Translations under genes and position numbers: made by a program
The notes under the pieces: generated by a model
Database searches by the model: none
Told to the model about the DNA's origin: nothing
What the model saw: only the letters and a program-made list of their open reading frames with translations
Shown here: positions 44,747-53,479 of the stretch, piece by piece
Layout: every line of letters begins with the position of its first letter
How positions within the stretch are numbered: the first letter of the stretch is position 1
DNA from: Streptomyces filamentosus
GTDB taxonomy: Bacteria; Actinomycetota; Actinomycetes; Streptomycetales; Streptomycetaceae
Assembly: GCF_014654895.1 (NCBI RefSeq)
Contig: NZ_BNBE01000004.1
Coordinates: 1-64,000 of the forward strand
Direction of reading: 5' to 3'
DNA: 64,000 nt

Positions 44747-45573
44747 GCGGCACCGCTTGGGGCGCCCTCGGCGTCAACCTCGCCGTCTGCGCGGGCACGG
44801 CGGCGGCGGTGCTCCTCGCCACCTTCGCCGTCGCCGTACGCCGCAGGCTGCACCGGATCGTCGACATCGCCTGGGGACTCGCCTTCGCCGCCGTCGCCGC
44901 CGTCACCTGGCTGCTCTCCGCCGGTGACGGCGACGACGGCCGACGCCTGCTCGTCGCCGCGACGACCGTCCTGTGGGGGCTGCGGCTGGCCGCCCACGTC
45001 GCCCACCGCTCCCGCGGCCACGGCGAGGACCCCCGCTACACCGACCTCCTCGACAAGGCCCCCGGGAACCGGACCCTCTACGCGCTGCGCACCGTCTACC
45101 TCGGCCAGGCGGCCCTCGTCTGGCTGATCTCCCTCCCCGTCCAGGCCGCCTCCTACAGCTCCGCGCCCCTGGACGCCCTGGCGTACTGCGGGCTCGCGCT
45201 GTGGGCGACCGGTCTCGTCTTCGAGGCGGTCGGCGACCACCAGCTGGCCCGCTTCAAGGCGAACCCGACCAACCGGGGACGGATCATGGACCAGGGCCTG
45301 TGGGCCTGGACCCGGCACCCCAACTACTTCGGCGACAGTCTCGTCTGGTGGGGCCTGTACCTCCTCGCCTGCACCGCCTGGCAGCCGGCCCTCGCCGTCC
45401 TCGTCTCCCCGGTCCTCATGACCCTGCTCCTCACCGTCGGCAGCGGCAAACGCCTCCTGGAAAAGCACATGGCCCACCGCCCCGGCTACACCGCGTACAC
45501 AGCCCGCACCAGCGGCTTCCTCCCCCTGCCACCCCGGAAGACGGCTCGCGGCACACCGGAGAGCACGAAATGA
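44743..45573 (+). CDS. DUF1295 (steroid 5-alpha-reductase-like) membrane protein
   Basis: 276 aa with about six to seven membrane spans. The C-terminal signature GLWAWTRHPNYFGDSLVWWG is the NADPH/isoprenylcysteine-methyltransferase-like motif of DUF1295. Members are predicted membrane-embedded reductases of unsaturated lipids and commonly follow CFAS genes. The GTG overlaps the previous stop (GTGA). It ends with the basic tail expected of an inner-membrane enzyme. Confidence 0.88.
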   Translation: MSGTAWGALGVNLAVCAGTAAAVLLATFAVAVRRRLHRIVDIAWGLAFAAVAAVTWLLSAGDGDDGRRLLVAATTVLWGLRLAAHVAHRSRGHGEDPRYTDLLDKAPGNRTLYALRTVYLGQAALVWLISLPVQAASYSSAPLDALAYCGLALWATGLVFEAVGDHQLARFKANPTNRGRIMDQGLWAWTRHPNYFGDSLVWWGLYLLACTAWQPALAVLVSPVLMTLLLTVGSGKRLLEKHMAHRPGYTAYTARTSGFLPLPPRKTARGTPESTK

Positions 45574-46331
45574 GCGGATCCGAGCGAAGCGCCGCCCTCC
45601 CCGCCCTCCACCTCCCCGAGCCCCGATTTCTGCCCGCGGTCGGCGCGGTACTGCTGCTGCACGGCGGACGCGCCGACTCCCTCGCACCCCCGTCTGCCCT
45701 CAACCTGCCCGACCTGCGGATGAGAGCCTTCGCCCGTGCGCTCGGTCAGGACCCCCGCCACGCCGACGTCCTCATCGGTTACGTCCGCTACCGGATGCGC
45801 GGCTGGAACGGAGAGCGCGCCGACCCCGTCCACGACACGCGCCGGGCCCTGGCCGAACTCGCCGACCTGGCCGGTCCGCTGCCCGTGGTGCTGCTGGGGC
45901 ACTCCATGGGCGCCCGTGCCGCGCTGCGCGCCGCCGACGATCCGCACGTCCGCGGCGTCGTGGCACTCGCCCCCTGGTGCCCTCCGGGTGAGCCGGTCAC
46001 CCACCTGGCGAATCGCAGCGTGATCGCCCTCCACGACCCGGCCGACCCGGTCACGTCCGCCACCGACACCTGGACCTACCTCCGCCGTGCGGAGGCGGCC
46101 GGAGCCCGGGTCCGAGGCATCCGCATGCCCGGCGGCCGCCACACCATGATCGGCCGCTCACGCCTCTGGCACAGCCTCGCCGCCCGCAGCACAGTCGAGG
46201 TCCTCGGTCGGGATTCCCCGCCCAGCACCTCCGCCCCGGAGACAATGTGGGGGGCAGGACCGCTGGACGCCGTCATGTTCATCCCGTCTGTCGGTGAGCG
46301 TCACCCGATCCGTCCGCGCCGCCGCAACTGA
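45570..46331 (+). CDS. Alpha/beta hydrolase of the lipid operon
   Basis: 253 aa. The oxyanion strand AVLLLHGGRADSLAPPSALN and the nucleophile elbow VVLLGHSMGARAALRAADD are clear. A catalytic Asp is likely in ALHDPADPVTSA and the His in GGRHTMIGRS. It is coupled to DUF1295 by ATGA and so is the last tightly coupled gene. It may be a thioesterase or lipid esterase for the modified acyl chain. The substrate is not known. Confidence 0.82.
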   Translation: MSGSERSAALPALHLPEPRFLPAVGAVLLLHGGRADSLAPPSALNLPDLRMRAFARALGQDPRHADVLIGYVRYRMRGWNGERADPVHDTRRALAELADLAGPLPVVLLGHSMGARAALRAADDPHVRGVVALAPWCPPGEPVTHLANRSVIALHDPADPVTSATDTWTYLRRAEAAGARVRGIRMPGGRHTMIGRSRLWHSLAARSTVEVLGRDSPPSTSAPETMWGAGPLDAVMFIPSVGERHPIRPRRRN

Positions 46332-46387
46332 TCGGTTTCCCGGCCGCCTGCTCCTACGCCCTGCTGTCTCTTGATCGAAGGAACCCC

Positions 46388-46783
46388 ATGTCCCCTGCTC
46401 GTTCGGCGCTTCTGCTCGCCGGTCTGATGGCCTCGGCGGGCCTCGCCCACTTCGCCGCACCCAGGCAGTTCGACTCCCTCGTGCCGCGCTCCCTGCCGGG
46501 CAGCCCCCGGGCCTGGACCACGGCCAGCGGCGTGGCCGAGCTGGCCCTGGCCGCCGGTCTCGCGCTGCCGGCGACCCGAAGGGCGAGCGCCCACGCGACC
46601 GCCCTGTTCTTCGCCGGAGTGTTCCCGGCGAACGTCAAGATGGCCTACGACTGGCGTGACCGCTCGACAACCGCGAGAGCCGTCGCCTACGCGCGGCTCC
46701 CCCTCCAGGTCCCGCTGATCCTCTGGGCCCGCCACGCCGGTACGCCGGAGGTCCGGCGTGGCCCCGTCGGCGACCACGGGTGA
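46388..46783 (+). CDS. DoxX-like membrane protein
   Basis: 131 aa with four membrane spans; it carries HFAAPRQFDSLVPRSLPGSP, the DoxX-like loop, and ANVKMAYDWRDRSTTARAVA. The GAAGGAACCCC ribosome site lies before the ATG. It follows the hydrolase by 56 bases and probably belongs to the same transcript. Function unknown; the family is linked to redox and membrane homeostasis. Confidence 0.75.
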   Translation: MSPARSALLLAGLMASAGLAHFAAPRQFDSLVPRSLPGSPRAWTTASGVAELALAAGLALPATRRASAHATALFFAGVFPANVKMAYDWRDRSTTARAVAYARLPLQVPLILWARHAGTPEVRRGPVGDHG

Positions 46784-46799
46784 GAAGGAGCACTGGGGT

Positions 46800-47115
46800 G
46801 GCGAGAAGTGCGAGCACTTGGGCGATGACGACGAGATTCTTGTCAGTGAACCAGGCCGGATCCGTGGGCGGTGCCCTTGCGGGCGGTCTTCGGTGTGGTG
46901 CCGCGGGCCCGGAGCAGGCGTCGGTACGTGTCGTAGCCACGGTCGGCGAGCGGCCGACTCGGCCGGTGTGGGGGCCGGCCCACCAGACCGCGGATGCGGG
47001 GGATGGTGGGCCGACAGCGGTACGAGCTGGGTGACGTCGTGTCGGTTGCCGCCGGTCAGCGAGACGGCGAGGGGTGTTCCGTGCCGGTCGGCGACCAGGT
47101 GGTCATGCTCGTGCG
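46800..47115 (-). pseudogene. IS5-family transposase remnant
   Basis: The minus strand reads HDHLVADRHGTPLAVSLTGG then NRHDVTQLVPL, and a degraded Arg-rich tail. It resembles the C-terminal half of the transposase at 26299. No inverted repeats remain. Confidence 0.75.
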
Positions 47116-47255
47116 CAGGACACAGGCGATCCCGTGCGGAGCTGAACGATCGTCCGCCGGCAGCCGGGCCATACGTGCTGGTCGCGGAGGGCCCGGCTGA
47201 GGTCGGCGCGGTTCCCGGCACCGCGTCGAGGGCGGGGGCAGGGGAATGGGAGCGA

Positions 47256-47460
47256 CCCCCGCCCAGGATGCCTGGGCGGGGGCCGGTTGACGGCCGGTCC
47301 ACGCGCGCCCGGGGGGGTGAGCCACGCGCAGCCGGTCCAGGAGGTGTTCCACTTCGCTCCGCTGCACCGCCTACCCCCACATGCCGCACCCACACCCCAC
47401 GTCGCCGATCGGTTTTCCCGGACGGTCGGCGAGAGGGCGGGGCCGTGTCACACGGGCCTG
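47256..47460 (-). repeat. 3'-end module, copy D
   Basis: A 12-bp hairpin (47256-47267 with 47271-47282) and the conserved block (GGTCCAGGAGGTGTTCCACTTCGCTCCGCTGCACCG). The MFS gene's stop at 47371 lies inside the block, so the module has captured or become the 3' end of that gene. Confidence 0.75.
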
Positions 47461-48810
47461 TAACACGGCGGCCGGGGCGGGGTTCGCGAGGTGCAGGCGC
47501 AGGTGGGAGCACTTGTGTCGCACAGCTCGCCCGCGGCCCTCGTTCACAAGGGGCGCAGGCGGCTGTGTGCGTTCCGTGATCGGCCAGGTGATGTGGGTGC
47601 GGACGGTGGCACCGAAGGCGGTGAGCGCGGCTGCGGCGCCGAGGGCGGCGAGGAGGGTGAAGAGGTGGGGGGTACCGCCGAGGGGCGGGGCGAGGAGGGC
47701 GGCGGCGAAGGGGGCGAGGGCGGAGGCGGTCATGGCGGGTGCGCTGAGGGTGCCGGAGAGGCGTCCGTAGTGGGTGGTGCCCCAGCGGTCGGTGACGGCG
47801 GTGGCCTGGAGGAGGGTGAGGTTGCCCCGGACGACGCCGGCGAGGACGGAGACGGCGACCAGCAGCCCGTACGGGCCCGGGACGAGGGCGAACGCGACGG
47901 TGGTGAAGGCGCCGAGGAGGATGAGGGCGACGGTGCGGGTGGTGGTTCCGGTGTGGCGGGCGAGCGTCGCGTAGAGGGTGCGGCCGAGGGTCTGCCCGGC
48001 GCCGCCGAGGCCGAGGATCCAGGCGGCCTGGCCGGTGGTGTAGCCGCGTTCGAGCATGAGCGGTACGAGGGTGACGACGACCGCGTACATCGCGAACGCC
48101 GAGAGCAGGAAGGTGAGTGCGAGGAGGAGGAACGGGCGGCTGCGGATCACCTCGTGCGGCGCGGAGGCGGTGTCGGTGGGTGCCGGTGGGGCCGGGGGCC
48201 AGGGGGCACGCAGGGCGAGGGCGTGGGCCGGGACCGTGAGGGCGGCGAGGATCGCGGCGAGTACGAGGAAGGTGGCGCGCCAGGTGAGGTGGTCGGCGAG
48301 GTAGGCGGTGAGGGGGGCGAAGACGGTGGAGGCGAGGCCGCCGGCGAGGGTGACGATCGTGAGGGCGCGGATGTGGTCGGGGGCGTACCAGCGGGTGACG
48401 GCCGCGAAGGCGGGCTGGTAGAAGGTGGTGGCCATGGCGAACCCGGCCAGGAGCCAGCCGGTGAAGAACACCGGCAGGTTCGGCGCCAGGGCCACGGCCA
48501 CGAGGCTCGCCGTGCCCGTGATCGAGCCGGCGGTCATGACGGTGCGCGGGCCGTGGTGGTCGATGATCCTGCCGACGCGTATGCCGGCGATGCCGGAGAC
48601 GACGAGGGCGAGGGAGAACGCGGCCATGGTCGCGGTGCTTGACCAGCCGGTGTCGGCGGTGATCTCGGGGTTGAGGACGGGAAAGGCGTAGTAGACGATG
48701 CCCCAGCTCGTGATCTGCGTCGCGCAGAGCGCGGGCAGCACGGCGCGGGGCCGTGACCGAACCCCCGTTTCGGTCACGGCCCCGCGCGTGCGGGTGGTCG
48801 GTTCTGCCAT
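47371..48810 (-). CDS. MFS transporter of the arsenic-type locus
   Basis: 479 aa with twelve membrane spans; the N-terminal signature TSWGIVYYAFPVLNPEITAD and the motif-A-like RVGRIIDHHGPRTVMT are clear. MFS proteins of this kind (ArsK/ArsP-like exporters or generic efflux pumps) occur with the flavoprotein downstream of ArsR. The ATG overlaps the flavoprotein's stop (ATGA), so they are coupled. The last 50 residues are Arg/Pro/Cys-rich and read into repeat copy D, unlike a normal MFS tail. The substrate is inferred from the neighbours. Confidence 0.82.
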   Translation of the reverse strand: MAEPTTRTRGAVTETGVRSRPRAVLPALCATQITSWGIVYYAFPVLNPEITADTGWSSTATMAAFSLALVVSGIAGIRVGRIIDHHGPRTVMTAGSITGTASLVAVALAPNLPVFFTGWLLAGFAMATTFYQPAFAAVTRWYAPDHIRALTIVTLAGGLASTVFAPLTAYLADHLTWRATFLVLAAILAALTVPAHALALRAPWPPAPPAPTDTASAPHEVIRSRPFLLLALTFLLSAFAMYAVVVTLVPLMLERGYTTGQAAWILGLGGAGQTLGRTLYATLARHTGTTTRTVALILLGAFTTVAFALVPGPYGLLVAVSVLAGVVRGNLTLLQATAVTDRWGTTHYGRLSGTLSAPAMTASALAPFAAALLAPPLGGTPHLFTLLAALGAAAALTAFGATVRTHITWPITERTQPPAPLVNEGRGRAVRHKCSHLRLHLANPAPAAVLQARVTRPRPLADRPGKPIGDVGCGCGMWG

Positions 48811-50189
48811 CAGCCGCAGGACGGCGCGGGGGCCGCGGTGCCGCCGAGCTGGATGAGGGCCGGGGCGGGGGCGCAGCAGCCTCCGCCGTTCGTCGCGTTC
48901 TCGTCCGCCCGGGGCTGGTCGAAGAGGCCCGCGCCGCCGCAGACGCCCGTCTCCGGGAGGACGAGTTCGACGCTCTCGGCCGAGGCGTGGTCGCCGGCGA
49001 TCGAGGCGACGACGGAGCGGACCTGCTCGTAGCCGGTGAGGGCGAGGAAGGTCGGCGCGCGGCCGTAGGACTTCATCCCGACAAGGTAGATGCCTTCCTC
49101 CGGGTGGGACAGCTCCTTGACGCCGTGGGGGTAGATGGTCCCGCAGGAGTGCTGGTTGGGGTCGATGAGCGGCGCGAGGGCGACGGGGGCCTGGAGGCGT
49201 TCGTCGAGGCCGAGGCGGAGCTCGTCGAGGAAGGTGAGGTCGGGGCGGAAGCCGGTGAGGACGACGACCTCGTCGACCGGGTCGAGGCGCCGGCCGTCCT
49301 CGCCGACCAGGACGAGGCGGCCGTCGCCGTCGCGCTCGATCGCCTCCGTGCGGAAGCCGGTGACCGCGTCGGCGTGACCCTGGTCGACGGCCGCCTTCGC
49401 GGCCAGGCCGAGGGCCCCGCGGGCGGGGAGCTGGTCGGAGGCGCCGCCGCCGAAGGTGGAACCGGAGATGCCCCGGCGCAGGATCCAGAGCGCCTTCGTC
49501 CCTGCGCCGTCCTCGGCCTCGGCCAGGTCGGCGAGGTACGCGAGGGCGGTGAAGGCCGAGGCTCCCGAACCGATCACGGCCGTCCGCTTCCCGGCGTGCC
49601 GGGCCCGGACGGCAGGGTCCTTGAGGTCGGGGACGCGGTACGAGATCCGGTCGGCGGCGGCCTTCTCGCCGAGGGCCGGCAGGCCGGAGGCTCCGGCCGG
49701 GCTCGGGGTGGACCAGGTGCCGGAGGCGTCGATCACCGCGCGGGCGGAGAACCGCTCCTCACGTCCGTCGGCGTAAGTGACGTGGACGACGAACGGCTGG
49801 GCCTCGCGGTCGGCGTCGACGATCCGGTCCCGGCCGGCGCGGGAGACGCCGGTGACGCGGGCGCCGAGGCGGACCTTGTCGCCGAGGGCGTCGGCGAGCG
49901 GCCGGAGGTAGCCGGCTGCCCAGTCACCGCCGGTGGGGTACGCCTTCTCGTCGGGCTTCACCCAGCCGGTGGGGGCGAGGAGCTTCTCGGCGGCCGGGTC
50001 GATGACCTCGCTCCAGGGGGAGAAGAGCCGTACGTGCGCCCATTCGCGTACCGCCGCGCCGGCCGTCGGGCCGGCCTCCAGGACCAGCGGCTCGATGCCC
50101 CGGTCGGTGAGGTGGGCGGCTGCGGCCAGGCCGGTGGGGCCGGCTCCGATGACCACGACGGGCAGCTGCTCGGTGGCGGTGGCGTTCAT
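48810..50189 (-). CDS. FAD/NADPH-dependent flavoprotein of the arsenic-type locus
   Basis: 459 aa. The FAD motif VVVIGAGPTGLAAAAHL is at the N-terminus and the second nucleotide motif (TAVIGSGASAFTALAYLADL) near residue 205. The C-terminus has several Cys (ETGVCGG, NGGGCCAPAP, APSCG). Such ArsO-type oxidoreductases accompany arsR genes in Streptomyces. A palindromic operator-like region (50249-50278) lies upstream. The gene is intact, unlike its paralogue at 50285. Arsenic as the substrate is an inference from gene order. Confidence 0.82.
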   Translation of the reverse strand: MNATATEQLPVVVIGAGPTGLAAAAHLTDRGIEPLVLEAGPTAGAAVREWAHVRLFSPWSEVIDPAAEKLLAPTGWVKPDEKAYPTGGDWAAGYLRPLADALGDKVRLGARVTGVSRAGRDRIVDADREAQPFVVHVTYADGREERFSARAVIDASGTWSTPSPAGASGLPALGEKAAADRISYRVPDLKDPAVRARHAGKRTAVIGSGASAFTALAYLADLAEAEDGAGTKALWILRRGISGSTFGGGASDQLPARGALGLAAKAAVDQGHADAVTGFRTEAIERDGDGRLVLVGEDGRRLDPVDEVVVLTGFRPDLTFLDELRLGLDERLQAPVALAPLIDPNQHSCGTIYPHGVKELSHPEEGIYLVGMKSYGRAPTFLALTGYEQVRSVVASIAGDHASAESVELVLPETGVCGGAGLFDQPRADENATNGGGCCAPAPALIQLGGTAAPAPSCG

Positions 50190-50248
50190 GACGAATTCCC
50201 TTGCTTCGACGTCTGTCGATCTCTTGCTCCCTCAGGATGGCACTCGAT

Positions 50249-50278
50249 ATCGATGAACGTCAACATAGACATTCATCG
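50249..50278. promoter_or_regulatory. Operator-like palindrome, likely ArsR site
   Basis: TCGATGAA and TTCATCGA form 8-bp arms 14 bases apart. The centre CGTCAACATAGA recurs at 51246-51257 upstream of arsR. It lies between the flavoprotein and the broken second flavoprotein, so it could control both. Confidence 0.55.
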
Positions 50279-50284
50279 AAATGG

Positions 50285-51222
50285 AGTGGTCGCCCGTCGA
50301 GCGCATCGATGTCGCCACCAACGGCCTCACCGTCTTCTCGCCCACCCGGTACGGCGCCCGCCGGGGCTTGCGTTCGGCGGCGCCCCGGACCGCCACCCAC
50401 ACCGCGACGAGGTGGTGGCCTACCTGCTCCGGTACACCGAGCACCTGGACGCCGACGCCCTCACGGGGCACCGTGCCGCTTCGGCACGCCGGGCCGGGAG
50501 GGCTTCGAGCTCGACCTCGACGGCGGACCGCCCCTGAGCGCCCGTGCGGTGGTCGCCGCCAGCGGAGGCTTCGGCCACCCGAACCGGCCCGTCCTCCCCG
50601 ATCTCGGCACCTTCACCGGCGCGCTGCTGCGCGTCCCGGAGTGCCGCGCCCCGGCCCAGCCCTGCGGCCGACGGGGCGTGGTGGCCGACGCGGGAAACTC
50701 GGCGGTGCAGGCCGCCACCGAAATCACAGAGAGGGCGCAGGGGGCCCTGGCGCCCCGGGCCCCAGTGCACTGGCTGCCGCAGCGGCCGCCGGGGCGCGAC
50801 CTGCGCTTCTGGCCGGCGGTCACGGGCCTGGACTCCGCCTCGCTCGGCCGCTTCCAGAGGCATTCGACCACGAGGGCGGCCATCGACGACGGCCGCCACC
50901 GCGCCACCCTCGCCGCCGGCCGGGCAGGCGCCCACCGTTCACAAGCAGCGTCGACGACCCCTCGTGACGTAGAGCGACGGCACGGCGGAGGAGGTCGACC
51001 CGACCATCCTGGCCACCGGCTACCGGCTACCGGCCCGACATCGCCCCCGGCCCGGAGCCCTCGACGGCGCGGACCGGCACGGCACCTCCCTCACCCACCC
51101 ACGCCTCGCGCACCTCGGGCTGGAGTGGCAGCGCAGCCTGTCGTCGGCATCTCTGCGGGGGTGTGGGCCGGGACGCCGAACGGGCCGCGCAGGCTCGGTC
51201 GGCAGCTACGTCGCCCGTAGCC
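50285..51222 (+). pseudogene. Second ArsO-like flavoprotein, multiply broken
   Basis: Pieces in all three frames: LAFGGAPDRHPHRDEVVAYL, LLRYTEHLDADALTGH, FELDLDGGPPLSARAVVAAS, VLPDLGTFTGALLRVPE, DAGNSAVQAATEITERAQG, HWLPQRPPGRDLRFWPAVTG and GLEWQRSLSSASLRG. Together they cover most of a flavin monooxygenase of the ArsO type. Its start is missing. At least four frame breaks inactivate it. Confidence 0.75.
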
Positions 51223-51245
51223 CGCACCCTCCTGGTTCGACATGC

Positions 51246-51257
51246 GTCAACATAGAA
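51246..51257 (+). promoter_or_regulatory. Half-site shared with the flavoprotein operator
   Basis: CGTCAACATAGA matches the centre of the 50249-50278 palindrome and lies 3-14 bases before the presumed arsR ATG at 51260. It is a candidate autoregulatory ArsR site. Confidence 0.45.
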
Positions 51258-51259
51258 AG

Positions 51260-51621
51260 ATGCCGAACACGAGGGGCTGCCGCTGCTCCAGAGCGAGGTC
51301 GAGCCGTGCTGCCCGCCGCTGGCCGAGCGCCCGCTGACGACCGAGGAGGCGGAGCGGGCGGCCTTGATGTTCAAGGCGCTGGGTGACCCGGTGCGACTGC
51401 GGCTGTTCTCGGCCGTCGCCTCGCACGAGAGCGGCGAGGCGTGCGTGTGCGACATCTCCGACGTGGGCGTCTCCCAGCCCACCGTGTCCCACCACGTGAA
51501 GAAGCTGAAGGAGGCCGGGCTGCTGTCCTCCGAGCGGCGCGGGACGTGGGTGTACTACCGCGTCGAGCCCGCCGTGCCGGCGGCGAGGGGGCAGGCGCCG
51601 ACCGAGGCGGCCACCGTGTGA
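51260..51621 (+). pseudogene. ArsR-family regulator with an N-terminal frameshift
   Basis: The body is a good ArsR: LMFKALGDPVRLRLFSAVAS, the metal-binding EACVCDISDV (two Cys of the arsenite site), the recognition helix SQPTVSHHVKKLKEAGLLSS and the wing RRGTWVYYRVEP. In frame, a TAG lies upstream with no ATG; the ATG at 51260 is one base out of frame. One base near 51271 would give an N-terminus continuing LPLLQSEVEPCCPPLAERPL. A TTG or ATG at 51364-51367 could still start a shorter protein. It is coupled to the acetyltransferase by an overlapping start. Confidence 0.75.
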
Positions 51622-51972
51622 CCGCCTCCGCCCTGGTGATGCCCCTCACCACCGCCCACGCCGGTGAAGTCCTCGCGATCCGCCAGGCCGGGATCGACGA
51701 GGGCAACACCGCCTTCGAGACCACCGCGCCTGCCTGGGAGCAGTTCGGCCCGGCCCAGCTGTCCGAGCACCGCTCCGCCACCCTCGACGAGACCTGCCGG
51801 GCCCTAGGTGCTGTCGTCAAAGTGGCCTCGGTGAGGCCCGTGGCATCCAGCACCGTAAGCCGCGCGGCGGAGCATCCAAGTGAGGGGAGACGCTCGGACA
51901 TTCCGGCAGCTGTGGCCACTGGATGCGCCGATATCCTCTCCGAGAACAGCCCCGACGAATTGTGAGAAGCCA

Positions 51973-52278
51973 GTGATCCGAGACCTGTACAACGTCCGGG
52001 TGCAGCCTGGGGAAGACGGCTCCATGCCGCTGACCGAGGAGGAAGAGCAGCGCGTGCGGGCGGTGTTCTTCAGCGATCTCGGCAACACCATCGCCGAACG
52101 AGGCTGGGTCCGGTTCCCCGCATACTCGCCGGAGGAACGTCGCCGACTGGTCGATGTCGCGCACCGTCTCAGTGCTCATTGGGGGCAGCAGGTGTTCATC
52201 GAGGCCGAAGACCAGTGCGCCATGAAGCTCTATCTCGCCGGGCACGGATCGCAGCCGGCGAATCCGTTGCTGCCGTAG
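51973..52278 (+). CDS. Cargo gene of the IS (101 aa)
   Basis: From GTG 51973: VIRDLYNVRVQPGEDGSMPL, TEEEEQRVRAVFFSDLGNTI, AERGWVRFPAYSPEERRRLV and AEDQCAMKLYLAGHG. It is soluble and acidic. It lies between the left end and the transposase on the same strand, which is unusual: related elements of about 880 bp carry only a transposase. No family is recognised. Confidence 0.6.
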   Translation: MIRDLYNVRVQPGEDGSMPLTEEEEQRVRAVFFSDLGNTIAERGWVRFPAYSPEERRRLVDVAHRLSAHWGQQVFIEAEDQCAMKLYLAGHGSQPANPLLP

Positions 52279-52304
52279 GCGGGAGGTCGCTGTCTGCGTG
52301 ACTA

Positions 52305-53152
52305 GTGGATCATGGTCGGGTGATAGGTCGCCATGAACTGTCGGACGCCGAGTGGGAGTTCATCCGTCCTCTGTTGCCTCGGTCGGAACGGGGGAGGAGA
52401 CGGCTGGATGACCGGACGGTCCTGAACGGGATCGTTTGGAAGTTCCGGACGGGCACGGCTTGGCGGGACGTCCCGGAGAGGTTCGGATCCTGGGCCACGC
52501 TGCACACCCGCTTCCGTCGATGGGCCAAGGACGGCACCTTCGAGCGGATGCTCCGGGAAGCACAGGCGCGGGCGGACGCCGCCGGTGAGGTCAACTGGTT
52601 GGTATCAGTCGACTCCACCATCGTCCGCGCCCACCAGCACGCTGCCGGGGCCCGAAAAGGGGGCTCCGCAGCCCTGGTCTTGGACGCTCCCGAGGCGGCC
52701 TGACCAGCAAGATTCATCTCGCTTGCGATGCCTTGGGCCGCCCGCTCGCGTTCACCGTCACGGGCGGCAACACCAACGACTGCACTCAGTTCACCGACGT
52801 GATGGTCGCGATACGGGTACCTCGCATCGGTCCGGGACGGCCCCGGGTGCGGCCTGCCCACGTCTTGGGCGACAAGGGATACAGCTCCAAAGCTATCCGC
52901 ACCTGGCTGCGGCGGCGCGGCATCGCCCACACCATCCCCGAGCGGGCCGACCAGGTCCGCAACCGGCTCCGGCGCGGCAGCCTAGGCGGTCGCCCTCCGA
53001 CCTTCGACAAGGAGCTCTACAAGCGCCGCAACGTCGTGGAACGGTGCTTCAATCGCCTCAAGCAGTGGCGCGGCATCGCAACCCGGTACGACAAGACCGC
53101 CGAGTCCTACCAAGCCGCCGTCACCCTCGCATCGCTTCTGATGTGGGCGTGA
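52305..53152 (+). CDS. IS5-family transposase (-1 frameshift)
   Basis: The first frame (52305-52703) has HELSDAEWEFIRPLLPRSER and the first Asp (VNWLVSVDSTIVRAHQH). The second (to 53152) has SKIHLACDALGRPLAFTVTG, the second Asp (HVLGDKGYSSKAIRTWL) and the Glu (RRNVVERCFNRLKQWRGIAT). The slippery run AAAAGGGGG (52655-52663) sits at the switch, as in the 26299 transposase. The catalytic triad and frames look intact. Confidence 0.85.
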
Positions 53153-53479
53153 CATTTGACGACACGCTCTAGGCCGGGTCGCCGTGTCGAAGGTGTCCGA
53201 CCGGTGGGCGCACGCGGGCGTGGTCGAGCACTCCGCCCACGTCCACCCCAGCACCCTCGGCCGGAGTAGCGCCTTCTCCCTGCCCGAGGCACCCGTCGAC
53301 CCCACCGCGGCGGCCGGAATCTGGACCGTCCGGGCCGGCGTCTTCCCCGAGAGCACGACGAGCCTCGCCGTCCACGACACGACAGGGATCGGCATCGCGG
53401 GGAAGTGAGCCCAGCGTGTTCCGACCGGAGTCCCGAGTACGGCTGTCCCTGGGCCCCGGTGGCGGGTGCCCGGGCCCGC

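Larger units (their letters stand above)
51808..53168. mobile_element. IS5-family element with a cargo gene, inserted in the acetyltransferase
   Basis: It is flanked by the 4-bp duplication CTAG (51804-51807 and 53169-53172) and by related ends (CTGTCGTCAAA at 51811, complement TTTGACGACAC at 53155). The 1361 bp hold the cargo gene (51973) and a two-frame transposase (52305). The host gene rejoins exactly when it is removed, so it arrived as one unit. Confidence 0.82.
51618..53407 (+). pseudogene. GNAT N-acetyltransferase (ArsN-like) split by an IS
   Basis: The 5' part (51618-51807) reads VTASALVMPLTTAHAGEVLA, GIDEGNTAFETTAPAWEQFG and ATLDETCRAL. The 3' part (53173-53407) reads GRVAVSKVSDRWAHAGVVEH then AAGIWTVRAGVFPESTTSL. 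Removing the insert and one CTAG copy rejoins them in frame (CTA GGC CGG). ArsN-type GNATs acetylate phosphinothricin-like or arsinothricin-like compounds; the locus suggests arsenicals. The coenzyme-A loop region (HPSTLGRSSAF) is degenerate compared with the usual R/Q-x-x-G-x-G/A. Confidence 0.8.

Noticed and set aside
40094..46783. A polyketide or terpene pathway
   Set aside because: The operon has lipid-modification enzymes only; no synthase or cyclase genes are present.
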